Of a stretch of DNA of 64,000 bases, positions 26,126 to 35,493 are shown in pieces. Origin of the DNA: Bradyrhizobium sp. LLZ17 (lineage in GTDB: Bacteria > Pseudomonadota > Alphaproteobacteria > Rhizobiales > Xanthobacteraceae); assembly GCF_041200145.1 (NCBI RefSeq), contig NZ_CP165734.1:2728001-2792000 (forward strand). Reading direction: 5' to 3'. Below the pieces are notes generated by a model. That model saw only the letters and a program-made list of their open reading frames with translations. It did no database searches and was not told the origin of the DNA. Position numbers and translations under genes: made by a program. Position 1 is the first letter of the stretch. Each line of letters opens with the position of its first letter.

Positions 26126-26953
26126 TGCAGGACTCTGGGTTGGAGGGTCCTGCCCCGATGAGAACAACCGATAATGATTTGGCTGAATTGGGTCTGAAGA
26201 GCGGCGGGAGAAAGTGCGCGATTAACCTGGGTTAACTCAATGGCACGAGCGTCGGTGCAATTGCGCGACAATCGCTTTTGCGAACTCGGCAAAGCGCCAC
26301 GGCTCCGGCCAGCGCGAGAACGATCCCACCAAAAATGCGATCCAAACGGGCAGATGAGAGCCTCGGAGGCGACGCGTGAATCAAGCGAGAGCTCCTTCGA
26401 GCCGCGCGCCTATTCGCGCGCCACTGCTGCTCGAAACTTCAGATTCTTTCTGGCCGCGGAGAACGGGCCTCGTCCCAAGCCTTGCCGCCAAGCCTGAGCT
26501 TGACCTTGGCACGCCGAACTTGCGCCTTTCGGAACCCGGCTTCTGAAGAAGTAGAATTCCGAATGAGGATTGATCCAAGGCTCGATCATGCGAAAGCTCA
26601 CGGTGACCACTCCTATGCACCACCGGGGCTTTCTCCTAAAGCGTATTTTTGAAACGTAAATCATCCGGAGTTTCAGGCGCTTGGAAAGAGCTCGCGGAGA
26701 GAGTGGGTCTCCCTACCCATAGAATGCGCAAAAAATGCCGAAAAACAAGGACGCCGCAAAGTCCCGTCCACGTTTGTGACCACGCTGTGTACCACCTCAC
26801 CGGGCGAATCGGCCGTCGATTTCGGACGATTTCGAGGCGATCGAGAGCGGTCGCCTCCCCTTTGCAGGGCTCACAAAGCCCTCGGTTACATAGGCTCGGC
26901 GGCCATCGGACGGAGCCTTTGTCTGCGTGCGCCTACTTCTTGGGCGCGGGTTT
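26126..26953. other. No convincing gene
   Basis: 830 bases between the secreted protein and the EcfG promoter. Several frames of 60-110 codons occur on both strands, but none shows a ribosome site, signal peptide or recognisable motif. Confidence 0.5.
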
Positions 26954-26978
26954 GGAACCAACCCTAATCCACGTCGTT
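26954..26978 (+). promoter_or_regulatory. EcfG promoter (exact GGAAC-N16-CGTT)
   Basis: GGAAC at 26954-26958, 16 bases, CGTT at 26975-26978. The large hybrid kinase starts 79 bases downstream. Confidence 0.72.
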
Positions 26979-27057
26979 GTGTAAGGTTTTGTTATCCGGG
27001 AATGGAGCGAAGACATTTAAGCGTCTCATCTCAAGAGATGGCCGCTAGGGGGTAAGC

Positions 27058-30000
27058 ATGTCGAGCAGGGCTGACCGACCGGTTTCCGTCTTGAAACCAA
27101 AATCCGCTCGCGACCTGGGAGTAGAGCCCGGAGGGGTGGTGCTTTCGGCGATCCTTGCCGGCTCGCCCGACGCGATCTGGTGCTGGCGCACCGACGGCAT
27201 CATCACGCAGTGGAATCCCGCGGCACAACGGCTGCTAGGGTTCGAGGCTTCGGAGGTCGCCGGTCACTCCATCCTGGATCTGGTCCCGCAAGCGGAGCGC
27301 TCAGCCGCCCAGAACATGATCGATCGGGTGAGCGCCGGCGAATCCTATGGCCCCTTCGAAACCGACCGGGTGGGCAAGGATGGCAGAGCCCTGGCCGTGG
27401 AGCTTACGGTCGTCCCGCTGCGCGATGAGAAGGGCTCGATCGTAGGCGGAGCAACCTTTTGCCGGGACATCAGCGAACGCAAGAGGGCCGCGGAATCCCT
27501 TTCGCGGACCGTTGGCGAGCTTGGGACGCTCTTTCATCTCACGGAGCGTTTACAGGCTGCCAGATCCGCTCAAGAGGTCTATGAGGCGGCGCTCGATGCG
27601 ATTACCGAAGCGCTCGAGTGCGACCGCGCATCGATCCTGCTGTTCGATTCGGCTTCCGAGATGCGCTTCGTCGCCTGGAGAGGCATCAGCGAGCAGTACC
27701 GCAAAGCCGTGGACGGTCACTCGCCATGGACGCCCGACACGACTTGCGCGTCCCCTATCTTCGTGGCCGACATTCGGGATGCGAACGAACCCGAGGCCCT
27801 GAAGAAGGTGATCGAGGGCGAAGGGATTCGTGGACTCGCGTTCATTCCCCTGGTCCGCAACGGACGCGTCTTCGGCAAGTTCATGACCTACTATAGGTGC
27901 CCGCATCGCTTCAGCGAAGGAGAGACCCGTCTAGCCAGCACCATCGCACGCCAGTTGAGCTTGTCGCTCGACAGAATCATGACGGAAGACCAGTTGAGGG
28001 AATCCGAGCTTCGTTTCCGGCTCATGTCGGAGCACGCTCCGGTCATGATCTGGATAAGCGACTCCTGGGGAAAATGCCTTCACCTCAATCGGCTGCTACG
28101 TGACTTCTGGGGAGTGGAGGAAGCAGCCATTCCCGACTTCGACTGGTCGTCGACAATACATCCCGACGACGCCTCCGCCATCCACGAACAGGTGGGGGGC
28201 GCAATTGCGAAACGGGCTGCGGTAGAGCTGAAGGGACGATACCGCAGCGCCTCGGGAGCATACCGGGTTCTGGAAACCGTCGCGCATCCTCGCATCGGCG
28301 CTTCCGGTGACTTCCTCGGGATGATCGGCGTCAACGTCGACATCACCCGGAGAGAGGAAGCAGAGGCAGAACGTCGCCGTGCCGAAGAGGAATTGCAGGC
28401 GATGAATATCGCCCTGAGAGAGAACGAAGAACGTTTGCGCCTGGCTACCGCCAACGCGGACGTCGGCTTCTGGGATGTGGACGAGGTCAATCAGGTCCTG
28501 CATTGGCCGCCGTTGGTCAAGGCGATGTTCGGTATCTCGCCGGAGAGACCCGTGTCGATGGCGGACTTCTTCTCAGGCCTTCACCCGGAGGACCGCGAGT
28601 TAGTCGGCGCAGCTTACGCAGCGGCGGCAGATCCCGAGGAGCGCGCTCTCTACGATGTCGAGTATCGAACCATCGGTAAAGAGGACGGTCGCGTCCGCTG
28701 GGTCGCTGCGAAGGGACGAGGCGTGTTCGATGACGACGGCCGCTGCGTGCGAGTGACCGGCACCGCGATCGACGTCACTGCTCGCAAGGCAGATGAAGCA
28801 AAGCTCAAGGAGCTGAACGAGACATTGGAACGCCGAATCTCCGAAGTCTTGGCTGAACGGAGGGTTTTGGCCCACATTGTCGAGGGGACGGATGCTTTCG
28901 TGCAGGTCGTGGACCTGGAATTCCGCTGGCTCGCCATCAACAAGGCCGCGGCGGACGAATTCGCGAAGATCTTCGGAGTTCGTCCGCAAGCCGGGCAATG
29001 CATGCTTGACCTGTTGACGCATCTGCCCGCTGAGCGAGAAGCCGTGCGCGCGGTTTGGGCCCGCGCACTATCAGGAGAGGAATTCACGGAGATTGCGACG
29101 TTCGGCCATCGCGAACAACGTGGCCACTACGAAATGAAGTACAACACCCTCCGAAACAGCAAGGGAGAGCGGATCGGCGCGTATCGATCTGTCTACGATG
29201 TGACGGAACGTATCCGCGAGCAGGAGCGGCTCGCGAGGGCGGAGGAGCAGCTGCGTCAGGGACAGAAAATGGAGGCGATGGGCCAGCTAACTGGCGGGGT
29301 AGCACACGACTTCAACAACCTGTTGACACCGATCGTCGGCGCCCTTGACGCCTTGCAGCGCCGAGGCGTAGGCGGGGAACGCGAACAGCGATTGATCACC
29401 GGGGCGATACAGTCCGCAGACAGGGCCAAGACGCTTGTGCAGCGGTTGCTCGCATTTGCACGGCGGCAGCCACTCCAAACCAGAGCGACCCAGGTGGGGG
29501 ACCGCATCCGCGGGATGGGGGATCTGATTGCGAGTACGTCCGGTCCGCAGGTCAAGGTCTCTGTCGAGATCGAGCAGGACCTGCCGGCCGCAAAGGTCGA
29601 TGAAAATCAGCTCGAGATGGCTCTCCTCAATCTCGCGGTCAATGCGCGTGACGCCATGCCTGACGGCGGAACGTTGCGCATTACCGCGGATGCCCAGGAC
29701 GTCGACTTGGGACATCGCGCCAATCTGAAGCCTGGCCGCTACCTAAGGATATCGGTTGCGGACAGCGGCGTCGGCATGGACGAGTCCGTGAAGGCCCGTG
29801 CGATCGAGCCATTCTTCTCGACCAAGGGCATCGGAAAGGGCACGGGTCTCGGGCTATCGATGGCTCACGGCTTGGCCTCGCAATTGGGCGGCTCACTGAC
29901 CATTCAAAGCCGCCCGGGGCTGGGCACGAATATAGAAATCTGGCTTCCTTCGACCGATGAGCCCGTGAAGGCGGAGAGCCAAGAACAGGTCTCGACGCCC

Positions 30001-30363
30001 GGCGGTGGCCCGCTTGGAACGGCGCTTCTCGTCGACGACGAGCCCCTTGTGCGCGCGGCAGCCGCGGACATGCTAACGGACATCGGATACGCCGTTCTGG
30101 AAGCTGCTTCGGCGGAAGAGGCGATCCGCCTGATCGAGGGCGGTCTCAAGCCCCAGTTGCTTGTTACGGACCATCTGATGACAGGAATGAACGGCACGGA
30201 TCTGGCCCGGCGCGTTCGGTCGGAAATGCCCGGGACGCAGGTGCTGTTGGTGTCGGGCTATGCCGAAAGCGAAGGCGTTGCGCCCGATCTTCCGCGAATG
30301 GTCAAGCCGTTCAGCGGCAACGAACTCGCTGCCAAACTAGCCAGCATGTCGGGCAGCGGATGA
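27058..30363 (+). CDS. Multi-PAS/GAF hybrid histidine kinase
   Basis: 1101 residues, no membrane segments, so a cytoplasmic sensor. Order: PAS with PAC (about 25-145), GAF (about 150-300), three more PAS domains (about 315-435, 450-575, 600-715), a short coiled coil, HisKA with G-G-V-A-H750-D-F-N-N-L-L, HATPase_c (N-A-R-D-A-M-P, D-S-G-V-G-M, G-K-G-T-G-L-G-L-S) and a C-terminal receiver (V-D-D-E-P, T-D-H-L-M-T-G-M-N-G). Ribosome site AGGGGG before the ATG at 27058. An exact EcfG promoter precedes it, so it is probably made in stress or stationary phase. The ligand is unknown; GAF and PAS suggest redox, light or small-molecule input. Confidence 0.88.
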   Translation: MSSRADRPVSVLKPKSARDLGVEPGGVVLSAILAGSPDAIWCWRTDGIITQWNPAAQRLLGFEASEVAGHSILDLVPQAERSAAQNMIDRVSAGESYGPFETDRVGKDGRALAVELTVVPLRDEKGSIVGGATFCRDISERKRAAESLSRTVGELGTLFHLTERLQAARSAQEVYEAALDAITEALECDRASILLFDSASEMRFVAWRGISEQYRKAVDGHSPWTPDTTCASPIFVADIRDANEPEALKKVIEGEGIRGLAFIPLVRNGRVFGKFMTYYRCPHRFSEGETRLASTIARQLSLSLDRIMTEDQLRESELRFRLMSEHAPVMIWISDSWGKCLHLNRLLRDFWGVEEAAIPDFDWSSTIHPDDASAIHEQVGGAIAKRAAVELKGRYRSASGAYRVLETVAHPRIGASGDFLGMIGVNVDITRREEAEAERRRAEEELQAMNIALRENEERLRLATANADVGFWDVDEVNQVLHWPPLVKAMFGISPERPVSMADFFSGLHPEDRELVGAAYAAAADPEERALYDVEYRTIGKEDGRVRWVAAKGRGVFDDDGRCVRVTGTAIDVTARKADEAKLKELNETLERRISEVLAERRVLAHIVEGTDAFVQVVDLEFRWLAINKAAADEFAKIFGVRPQAGQCMLDLLTHLPAEREAVRAVWARALSGEEFTEIATFGHREQRGHYEMKYNTLRNSKGERIGAYRSVYDVTERIREQERLARAEEQLRQGQKMEAMGQLTGGVAHDFNNLLTPIVGALDALQRRGVGGEREQRLITGAIQSADRAKTLVQRLLAFARRQPLQTRATQVGDRIRGMGDLIASTSGPQVKVSVEIEQDLPAAKVDENQLEMALLNLAVNARDAMPDGGTLRITADAQDVDLGHRANLKPGRYLRISVADSGVGMDESVKARAIEPFFSTKGIGKGTGLGLSMAHGLASQLGGSLTIQSRPGLGTNIEIWLPSTDEPVKAESQEQVSTPGGGPLGTALLVDDEPLVRAAAADMLTDIGYAVLEAASAEEAIRLIEGGLKPQLLVTDHLMTGMNGTDLARRVRSEMPGTQVLLVSGYAESEGVAPDLPRMVKPFSGNELAAKLASMSGSG

Positions 30364-30406
30364 GCCGATGTCCGTCTTGAGGAGGCCGTAATCGGCTTCA
30401 GATGAT

Positions 30407-30487
30407 TCATCCCGCCGCGCGGCATCGATCGGGCTTTGCAAAGAGCCGGAAGGCGTAGGCGCGGGAGTAATCAAACGCATCAGACAT
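30407..30487 (-). pseudogene. Degenerate copy of the small gene upstream of polX
   Basis: Reads MSDAFDYSRAYAF, then diverges by frameshift and stops after 26 residues. Together with the LigD tail at 30565-30758 it forms a second copy of the segment at about 2660-2950, in the same orientation and order. Confidence 0.6.
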
Positions 30488-30564
30488 GATGTCCGTAAGA
30501 GCCGGCCGGCGCCTATGGTTCGGTCACCACCTCGGCCACGCCGCGGGAGATGGTCCGTGCCTGG

Positions 30565-30758
30565 TCACAGATCCTCGCGCAGACCCTTGAAAAACGGGTG
30601 CCGGACCTTTCCCCCGCCGACTTCGCCCGGTACTCCACCTCGGCAAGCAGCTTCGGCTCGACCCAGATGCCCTTGTGCGCGATACGCAAGTTGCGCTCGG
30701 AGACGGCGTTGCAGACGCAATAGCCGGCGACATAGTTCAGCGCATCGGCCTCCGACAC
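30565..30758 (-). pseudogene. Mosaic: FAH-family piece joined to a LigD tail
   Basis: The frame begins E-A-D-A-L-N-Y-V-A-G-Y-C-V-C-N-A-V-S-E-R, a core motif of fumarylacetoacetate hydrolase-type enzymes, then passes in frame into L-R-I-A-H-K-G-I-W-V-E-P-K-L-L-A-E-V-E-Y-R, the end of the LigD ligase domain. It shifts frame before P-F-F-K-G-L-R-E-D-L-stop. Two unrelated genes have been spliced by recombination within a region duplicated from 2825-2950. Confidence 0.6.
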
Positions 30759-30830
30759 GTTCGTTCAGTGGCGAGTGTGAAGCCCGTCGACGCGAAAGCC
30801 ATCGTTCCATCTCGGCTCCCGAATCTCTAA

Positions 30831-31085
30831 TTAATCTGGATCCGTTGACCGCCTGTTGAAGTCACGATGTCGTAGTCCGACGCCGTGCCGGCCTTCGAAC
30901 AAGAATTCGATGCCGAGTTCTTCGAAGACGGCACGAAGCTTTTCCATGATGCGCTCCGAACGTGGCTCGTCCGTATTTTCGAGGCGAATGACCGTGCGTC
31001 TCGCAACGCCCGCCCGATCGGCAAGCTCCTCTTGCGAGAGGCCAAGCCATGCGCGCGCCGCGCGGATTTGCTGAATGTTAACCAC
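30831..31085 (-). CDS. XRE-family HTH regulator
   Basis: 84 residues. The helix-turn-helix is clear: I-R-A-A-R-A-W-L-G-L-S-Q-E-E-L-A-D-R-A-G-V-A, R-R-T-V-I-R-L-E-N, followed by E-K-L-R-A-V-F-E-E-L-G-I-E-F-L. It is divergent from the nuclease/ATPase operon, whose first ATG is 81 bases away, so it may control that operon from the shared region. Similar regulators are widespread and also occur without such neighbours. Confidence 0.75.
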   Translation of the reverse strand: MVNIQQIRAARAWLGLSQEELADRAGVARRTVIRLENTDEPRSERIMEKLRAVFEELGIEFLFEGRHGVGLRHRDFNRRSTDPD

Positions 31086-31165
31086 GTTTTGGCACTTTTA
31101 GTGACTTTTTATGTATGATATGAGACGGTCATTCCACGCTCACTCCCGAGCGCAGGAGCAACCTC

Positions 31166-32023
31166 ATGACGACCCCTTTCGACACCACGCCGTTGGTTTC
31201 GGCGGCCGCGATCACCCGGGCTTCCCGCGCGGTGATCGACAACGCCATGGCTGGCGATTTTCCGATCGATCCGATCATCGGACCGGATCTCTCGAAGTCC
31301 CTCTCGGTGATCAACAGCGTGGTCAAGCGCCATGGTCTGATGCTCCAGAAGAGTTTGGCCGACGCCCTCGCGGCGACCGGCCGTTTCGAGGTCCTGACCG
31401 AGGTCGCGTTGCCGATCACGGAAGCGGCGAACGCTTTGTTGGCCTCACAGAACTCCGATCGCGATCTGGCCAAGATCAAGCTCAAGGCCGATTCGGCGGT
31501 CCTGCGCATGGTGACGGTCGATCTGATTGTTGTCGAGACCGAAGCCGGTTGGGCCGGCGTCTACGAGGTCAAGCGCGGCAACGGAGCCACCGAGTCAGCG
31601 CGGCGCCGTCCGATCGAGCATGGCCTGAAGGCGGCGCGTCTCGTCGTCGCAGACTACCTTTCGAAGCTCGGCTACGAAGGCATCCGCAACGTGACTAGCG
31701 CTGTGATCGACGTCTACGGCGCCTCCGGCTTCAGCAAGGACCTGAAGGTGACGGGCGAGGAACTCGACGAACACTTCGGCGTGCCGGTGCTTGCGACACT
31801 CGAGGCGGTGACGGCGGAGTTGCACCGCACCCTGTTCGCCGAGATGCGCGGGCTCCTGGCGCCGACGCTCGCGAGCCTGTCCAAGGTTCCGGCCAAAACC
31901 GACGTCACGGTCGTCGCGCCCACCCGGCAGGTTGGCCGCGAGGAGGCCGTAGAGGACTCCATGGTGCGGATCCTCAAGGCTCGCCCGAGCGGCCCCGGCC
32001 CGTGGCGCGGGCGCGTGGTCTAG
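31166..32023 (+). CDS. Putative PD-(D/E)xK nuclease-fold protein, first gene of a four- or five-gene operon
   Basis: 285 residues, not a family I can name. A long helix (about 55-90) leads to V-D119-L-I-V-V-E, and after 14 residues V-Y-E134-V-K136-R-G. Asp, then Glu-x-Lys on consecutive strands, is the metal-binding signature of PD-(D/E)xK nucleases. A helix with R-R-P-I-E-H-G-L-K-A-A-R follows, as in that fold, then an alpha/beta region (I-D-V-Y-G-A-S-G). Ribosome site AGGAG at 31151-31155. Next genes: a small alpha-helical protein, an AAA+ ATPase and a DEDDh exonuclease. The content suggests DNA processing or phage defence; this is inference. Confidence 0.55.
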   Translation: MTTPFDTTPLVSAAAITRASRAVIDNAMAGDFPIDPIIGPDLSKSLSVINSVVKRHGLMLQKSLADALAATGRFEVLTEVALPITEAANALLASQNSDRDLAKIKLKADSAVLRMVTVDLIVVETEAGWAGVYEVKRGNGATESARRRPIEHGLKAARLVVADYLSKLGYEGIRNVTSAVIDVYGASGFSKDLKVTGEELDEHFGVPVLATLEAVTAELHRTLFAEMRGLLAPTLASLSKVPAKTDVTVVAPTRQVGREEAVEDSMVRILKARPSGPGPWRGRVV

Positions 32024-32063
32024 CCCGACGACCGGCGATCGGCGACGCAGCGAAGGAGTCGAA

Positions 32064-32623
32064 GTGAGCACCAAGGGTAAGACCCTCGATCAAGGGGTTG
32101 GCGGCGGCAAGTGTGGCGTCACCACGGAGCTGTCTAGTTCGGCTTGCCCCAAGAGGCCGGCCCTTTGGCCCTTCAACGCCGAGAGCTATTCGCCCTTGGC
32201 GTGGTGGCGGCTGTTGCCGCCGTCGTGTTCCGTGCCGCCGAGCGGCTGCTGTTGACCACGACGCTCCAGGCGATCAGCGTCCTCTACGGTGGCGATGATC
32301 TCACCGCCGCAATGCGCGGTGACGCGAGCGGCGCCATCGGCGGGGCCGTGGAGCTCATGCCGATCAACGAGATCACGCTCTATGTCGACATCACGATGAC
32401 GGCGCTGATGCGCACGGCGCTCGCCGGCAACGCAGCGTCGGCGTTGGTTATGGCTCAGGTCATCGGCCTCACCGACGTCGGGCACGAACTCGCAGCTGAA
32501 CTCGCCGACTCCTGGCTGGACTACGGTGGCCGGCATTCGCGCGAACGGGACAAGTTCAGCGAAGCCCGGGTCATCTTGACCACCGCGTTCGCTGAACGCC
32601 CGAGCAAGGATAGCGACGCATGA
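32064..32623 (+). CDS. Hypothetical operon protein, probable single-base frameshift
   Basis: A GTG start at 32064 has GAAGGAG at 32051-32057. The first frame reads about 33 sensible residues and then degenerates. A second frame, entered at about 32150 where AA could have been AAA, continues from E-A-G-P-L-A-L-Q-R-R-E-L-F-A-L-G-V-V-A-A-V-A-A-V-V-F through an alpha-helical protein to the TGA at 32621-32623. Joined, it is about 186 residues with one possible membrane helix and no known domain. Its stop overlaps the ATG of the next tiny frame (ATGA). Confidence 0.5.
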
Positions 32624-32724
32624 AGCTCCAGCGCCTAATACCGAAACTTAGCTGGACGGCACCCACGACGAACATGAACGGCAGCTCCCGATTGAGCGGC
32701 TGCCTCATTGGGGCGCACGCATGA
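32620..32724 (+). CDS. 34-residue ORF linking two operon genes
   Basis: The ATG at 32620 overlaps the preceding stop (ATGA), and the TGA at 32722-32724 overlaps the ATG of the ATPase gene in the same way. No domain. It may be a coupling leader rather than a functional protein. Confidence 0.3.
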   Translation: MKLQRLIPKLSWTAPTTNMNGSSRLSGCLIGAHA

Positions 32725-34390
32725 GCAAGGCCTCCAAGCCCGGCAAGGCGGGCACCGTCCCCGAGACGGACGTCAACATGGAGCCGAACGTAACCTTGGG
32801 TGACGGCGCTGACGACGACTTCGACCTGCCCATCGTCGATGAGGACATCATCTTGAGCGGCGCCGCGGCCGATGCCGCCGACCTCGAAGAGAATTTCAAG
32901 AACCTGCCCCGCATCTTGCGCGTTGCGCTCCTCATCAACCAACGTAGCCGCAACATACATGATCGTCTGGTCGCCGACATCGAGATGCTGCGCCCTGGCT
33001 TGCCGCTGACCGCGAAGTTCGCGACCGTCGACGACGCCGCCACAGCGCTCGCTCTAGCCAAGGACCTCGACCGGTGTGCCGTCGCCGATGACGCTCCCGA
33101 ACTCCGACATCTCGCCGACTGCGTCCGCGTGCTCAGCCTTCCGATGCAGACCGATCTGGCCAGTTCGGAGGATTACCGGCGCGTCACTCGGACGCTCATG
33201 GCTGCCCTTACTCGGCTGCCGGCTGACATAGATCTGCAGCTCGCCGCCGACATCGAGACCTTCTGCGTCGGCTGGGCCATGATCCCTGCGCTGCAGCACC
33301 GCCTGCCCCGCTACCCGCGACCGGGCCTCGTGGCCGCGGCCGAGGCCAGCAATTTCGGCGACCTGACTGCGACCCGCCGGATCGAGGCCGCCGTGGAGAC
33401 CATGCGGATCAGGACCGAAGCGCGAGTTTCCAGTCAACGAGGCGAAGCCGAAGACATCGATGAACGGACAGCACCACGGGAGCGAGTCCCTCCAGCGTCG
33501 GCGACGGGACTGCATCAATGCGTGGTCGCACAGCTGCCCGTGAAGGAGATGAAGAACACCAGGCTCAAGGACCTGCTTCCTCAATTCGAGGGCGTCATCA
33601 ACAAGGTCGTGCCCCTCGTCACGCCACCGCCTCTCGAGCAGGTCCGCAACGCGCTCGTGTTGGAATTTCCCTACGCCAAGAACGTCATCGACATCGTGAT
33701 CGCCGACCTCGTCGGCAGGCCGACTGTTTTGGTTCGTCCGATCCTGGATCTGGGGGAGCCCGGTGGAGGGAAGTCTCTGTTTGCACGCCGGATCGCCGAG
33801 CTCCTAGGAGTGTCTTGCTGGCGTACCGATGCTTCCCGGGCCGACTCAGTTTTCGCGGGGACCGACCGGCGTTGGAGTTCCGCCGAGCCCTGCCATCCGT
33901 TCTTAGCGATCGCTCGTGCCGGTCATGCCAACCCGATGGTGCTGCTTGATGAGCTGGAAAAAGCAGGCGGGATGAGTGCGGGCACCCGTCCCGACGGCGT
34001 CGGGCGGCTCTGGGATTGCTTGCTCGGCCTCTTGGAGTCCGAGACCAGCATCCGCTACCCCGATCCATTTTTTCAGAGCAACGTTGACCTCAGCCACATC
34101 AGCTACGTTGCCACCGCTAACAGCGTGGCGGGTCTTCCCCGCCCGTTGCTCGACCGCTTCCGCGTCGTCACGTTGGCGCTGCCCTCGCGCGACCATCTCG
34201 ATGCCTTGTTGCCGGCTGTCATCGCCGGCCTCGCCCGCGACCGCGGTCTCGACGCTCGCTGGGTTGCCCCGCTTGATCGCGATGAGCATGCGGCCATCGC
34301 ATCCTCGTGGAAGGGGGCTCGGTCCGCAATTTGCGCCAGCTCGTCGAAGTCATCCTACGCGATCGCGACGCCAACGCGACCCGGAACTGA
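32721..34390 (+). CDS. AAA+ ATPase (Lon/MoxR-like), one frameshift near its end
   Basis: About 556 residues. The N-terminal 300 are acidic then helical, without a known domain. The AAA+ core has Walker A G-E-P-G-G-G-K351-S, Walker B M-V-L-L-D410-E-L-E-K, a sensor strand V-A-T-A-N and D-R-F-R. No protease domain follows. At about 34314 a run of five G shifts the frame; with one more G it would read W-K-G-G-S-V-R-N-L-R-Q-L-V-E-V-I-L (sensor-2 helix) and stop at 34388-34390. As given, the frame instead runs on into the exonuclease, making a false 888-residue fusion. It presumably remodels or loads the nuclease partners. Confidence 0.7.
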
Positions 34391-34400
34391 GACCACGATC

Positions 34401-35387
34401 ATGTACAAGCCATCGAACACTCCGTTCGGCCTGCCTTGGAGGCGACCGACGAATCCACTAGTGAAGGCTCCCTCCGAAGTGCCGGGCTCGCAGGAGGTTG
34501 ATCTGTCCACGGATGCCGAAACGACCGAGACGATGGCGCGCTCGCTCGAGGCCACGGGCAACTACAAAGTCCTGCGCCGCCTCGTCCCGCGGAGTACCCA
34601 GCCCCGGTCCGCGACCGATCGGATTGGATTGATCATCGACCTGGAAACGACCGGCCTTGACACGACGCGCAACGAGGTACTGGAGATCGCCGCTATCAAA
34701 TTCGGCTATGCCGGCGATCGGATCACCTCGATCATCGACACCTTCCAAGGATTTCAACAACCGTCGGCACCGATCGAGCCTGCCATCACCGCCTTGACCG
34801 GCATCACGGACACCATGGTCGAAGGTTACCACGTCGATAGCACGGCGCTCGAGCAATTCGTGGCGAACAGCCATATTGTAATCGCGCATAACGCCGCTTT
34901 CGACCGCAAGGTTGCGGAACGGCACTGGCCTTTCTTCGCGAACTGTCACTGGGCCTGTTCGGCGATGGGCATCGACTGGAAAGCCCATGGCCTTGCTGGC
35001 GCCCGCCTCGCCTATCTGCTCTCACAATGCGGTCTCTTCCACGACGCTCATCGGGCGCTGGATGATTGTCACGCAGTCCTCGAGATCTTGGCACTCGACC
35101 TTCCGGGCACCAAGCAATCCGGGCTTGCGGCTCTGCTCGATCGCGCCCGTCGCCCTCAGCACCGCATCTGGGCTGACGGCGCGCCATTCGCGCTGAAGGA
35201 CACGCTCAAACAGCGTGGCTATCGGTGGAACGACGGTACCGATGGCCGCCCCAAGGCCTGGTACGTGGACGCCGATACTGTCGACGCCGAACTGGACTAC
35301 CTCCGAAAGGAAATTTACCGTCGGGACGACCTCGACATCGTGTGGCGCACGATAACTTCACTCGATCGGTTCTCAACCCGAATTTAA
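34401..35387 (+). CDS. DnaQ-like DEDDh 3'-5' exonuclease
   Basis: 328 residues from the ATG at 34401, 11 bases after the corrected ATPase stop. ExoI is L-I-I-D-L-E-T-T-G-L-D, ExoII V-I-A-H-N-A-A-F-D-R-K, ExoIII H-R-A-L-D-D-C-H-A-V-L-E, so all DEDDh metal ligands are present. The C-terminal 80 residues (F-A-L-K-D-T-L-K-Q-R-G-Y-R-W-N-D-G, K-A-W-Y) form an extra module seen on stand-alone exonucleases of mobile elements. It is the last gene of the operon; no terminator is obvious after it. Confidence 0.8.
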   Translation: MYKPSNTPFGLPWRRPTNPLVKAPSEVPGSQEVDLSTDAETTETMARSLEATGNYKVLRRLVPRSTQPRSATDRIGLIIDLETTGLDTTRNEVLEIAAIKFGYAGDRITSIIDTFQGFQQPSAPIEPAITALTGITDTMVEGYHVDSTALEQFVANSHIVIAHNAAFDRKVAERHWPFFANCHWACSAMGIDWKAHGLAGARLAYLLSQCGLFHDAHRALDDCHAVLEILALDLPGTKQSGLAALLDRARRPQHRIWADGAPFALKDTLKQRGYRWNDGTDGRPKAWYVDADTVDAELDYLRKEIYRRDDLDIVWRTITSLDRFSTRI

Positions 35388-35493
35388 CAGAGCGACATGA
35401 TTGCTGTGCGCTTAGATTTTGCCCTTGCTGCACGCTCTAGCGCGTCTGCGCGTAGTGCAATAGGTGCCAAATTTCCAGCCGCGACGCGGGCAG

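Noticed and set aside
32721..35387. Single 888-residue AAA ATPase-exonuclease protein
   Set aside because: A one-base frameshift explains it better, since both genes regain natural ends; reported as two genes.
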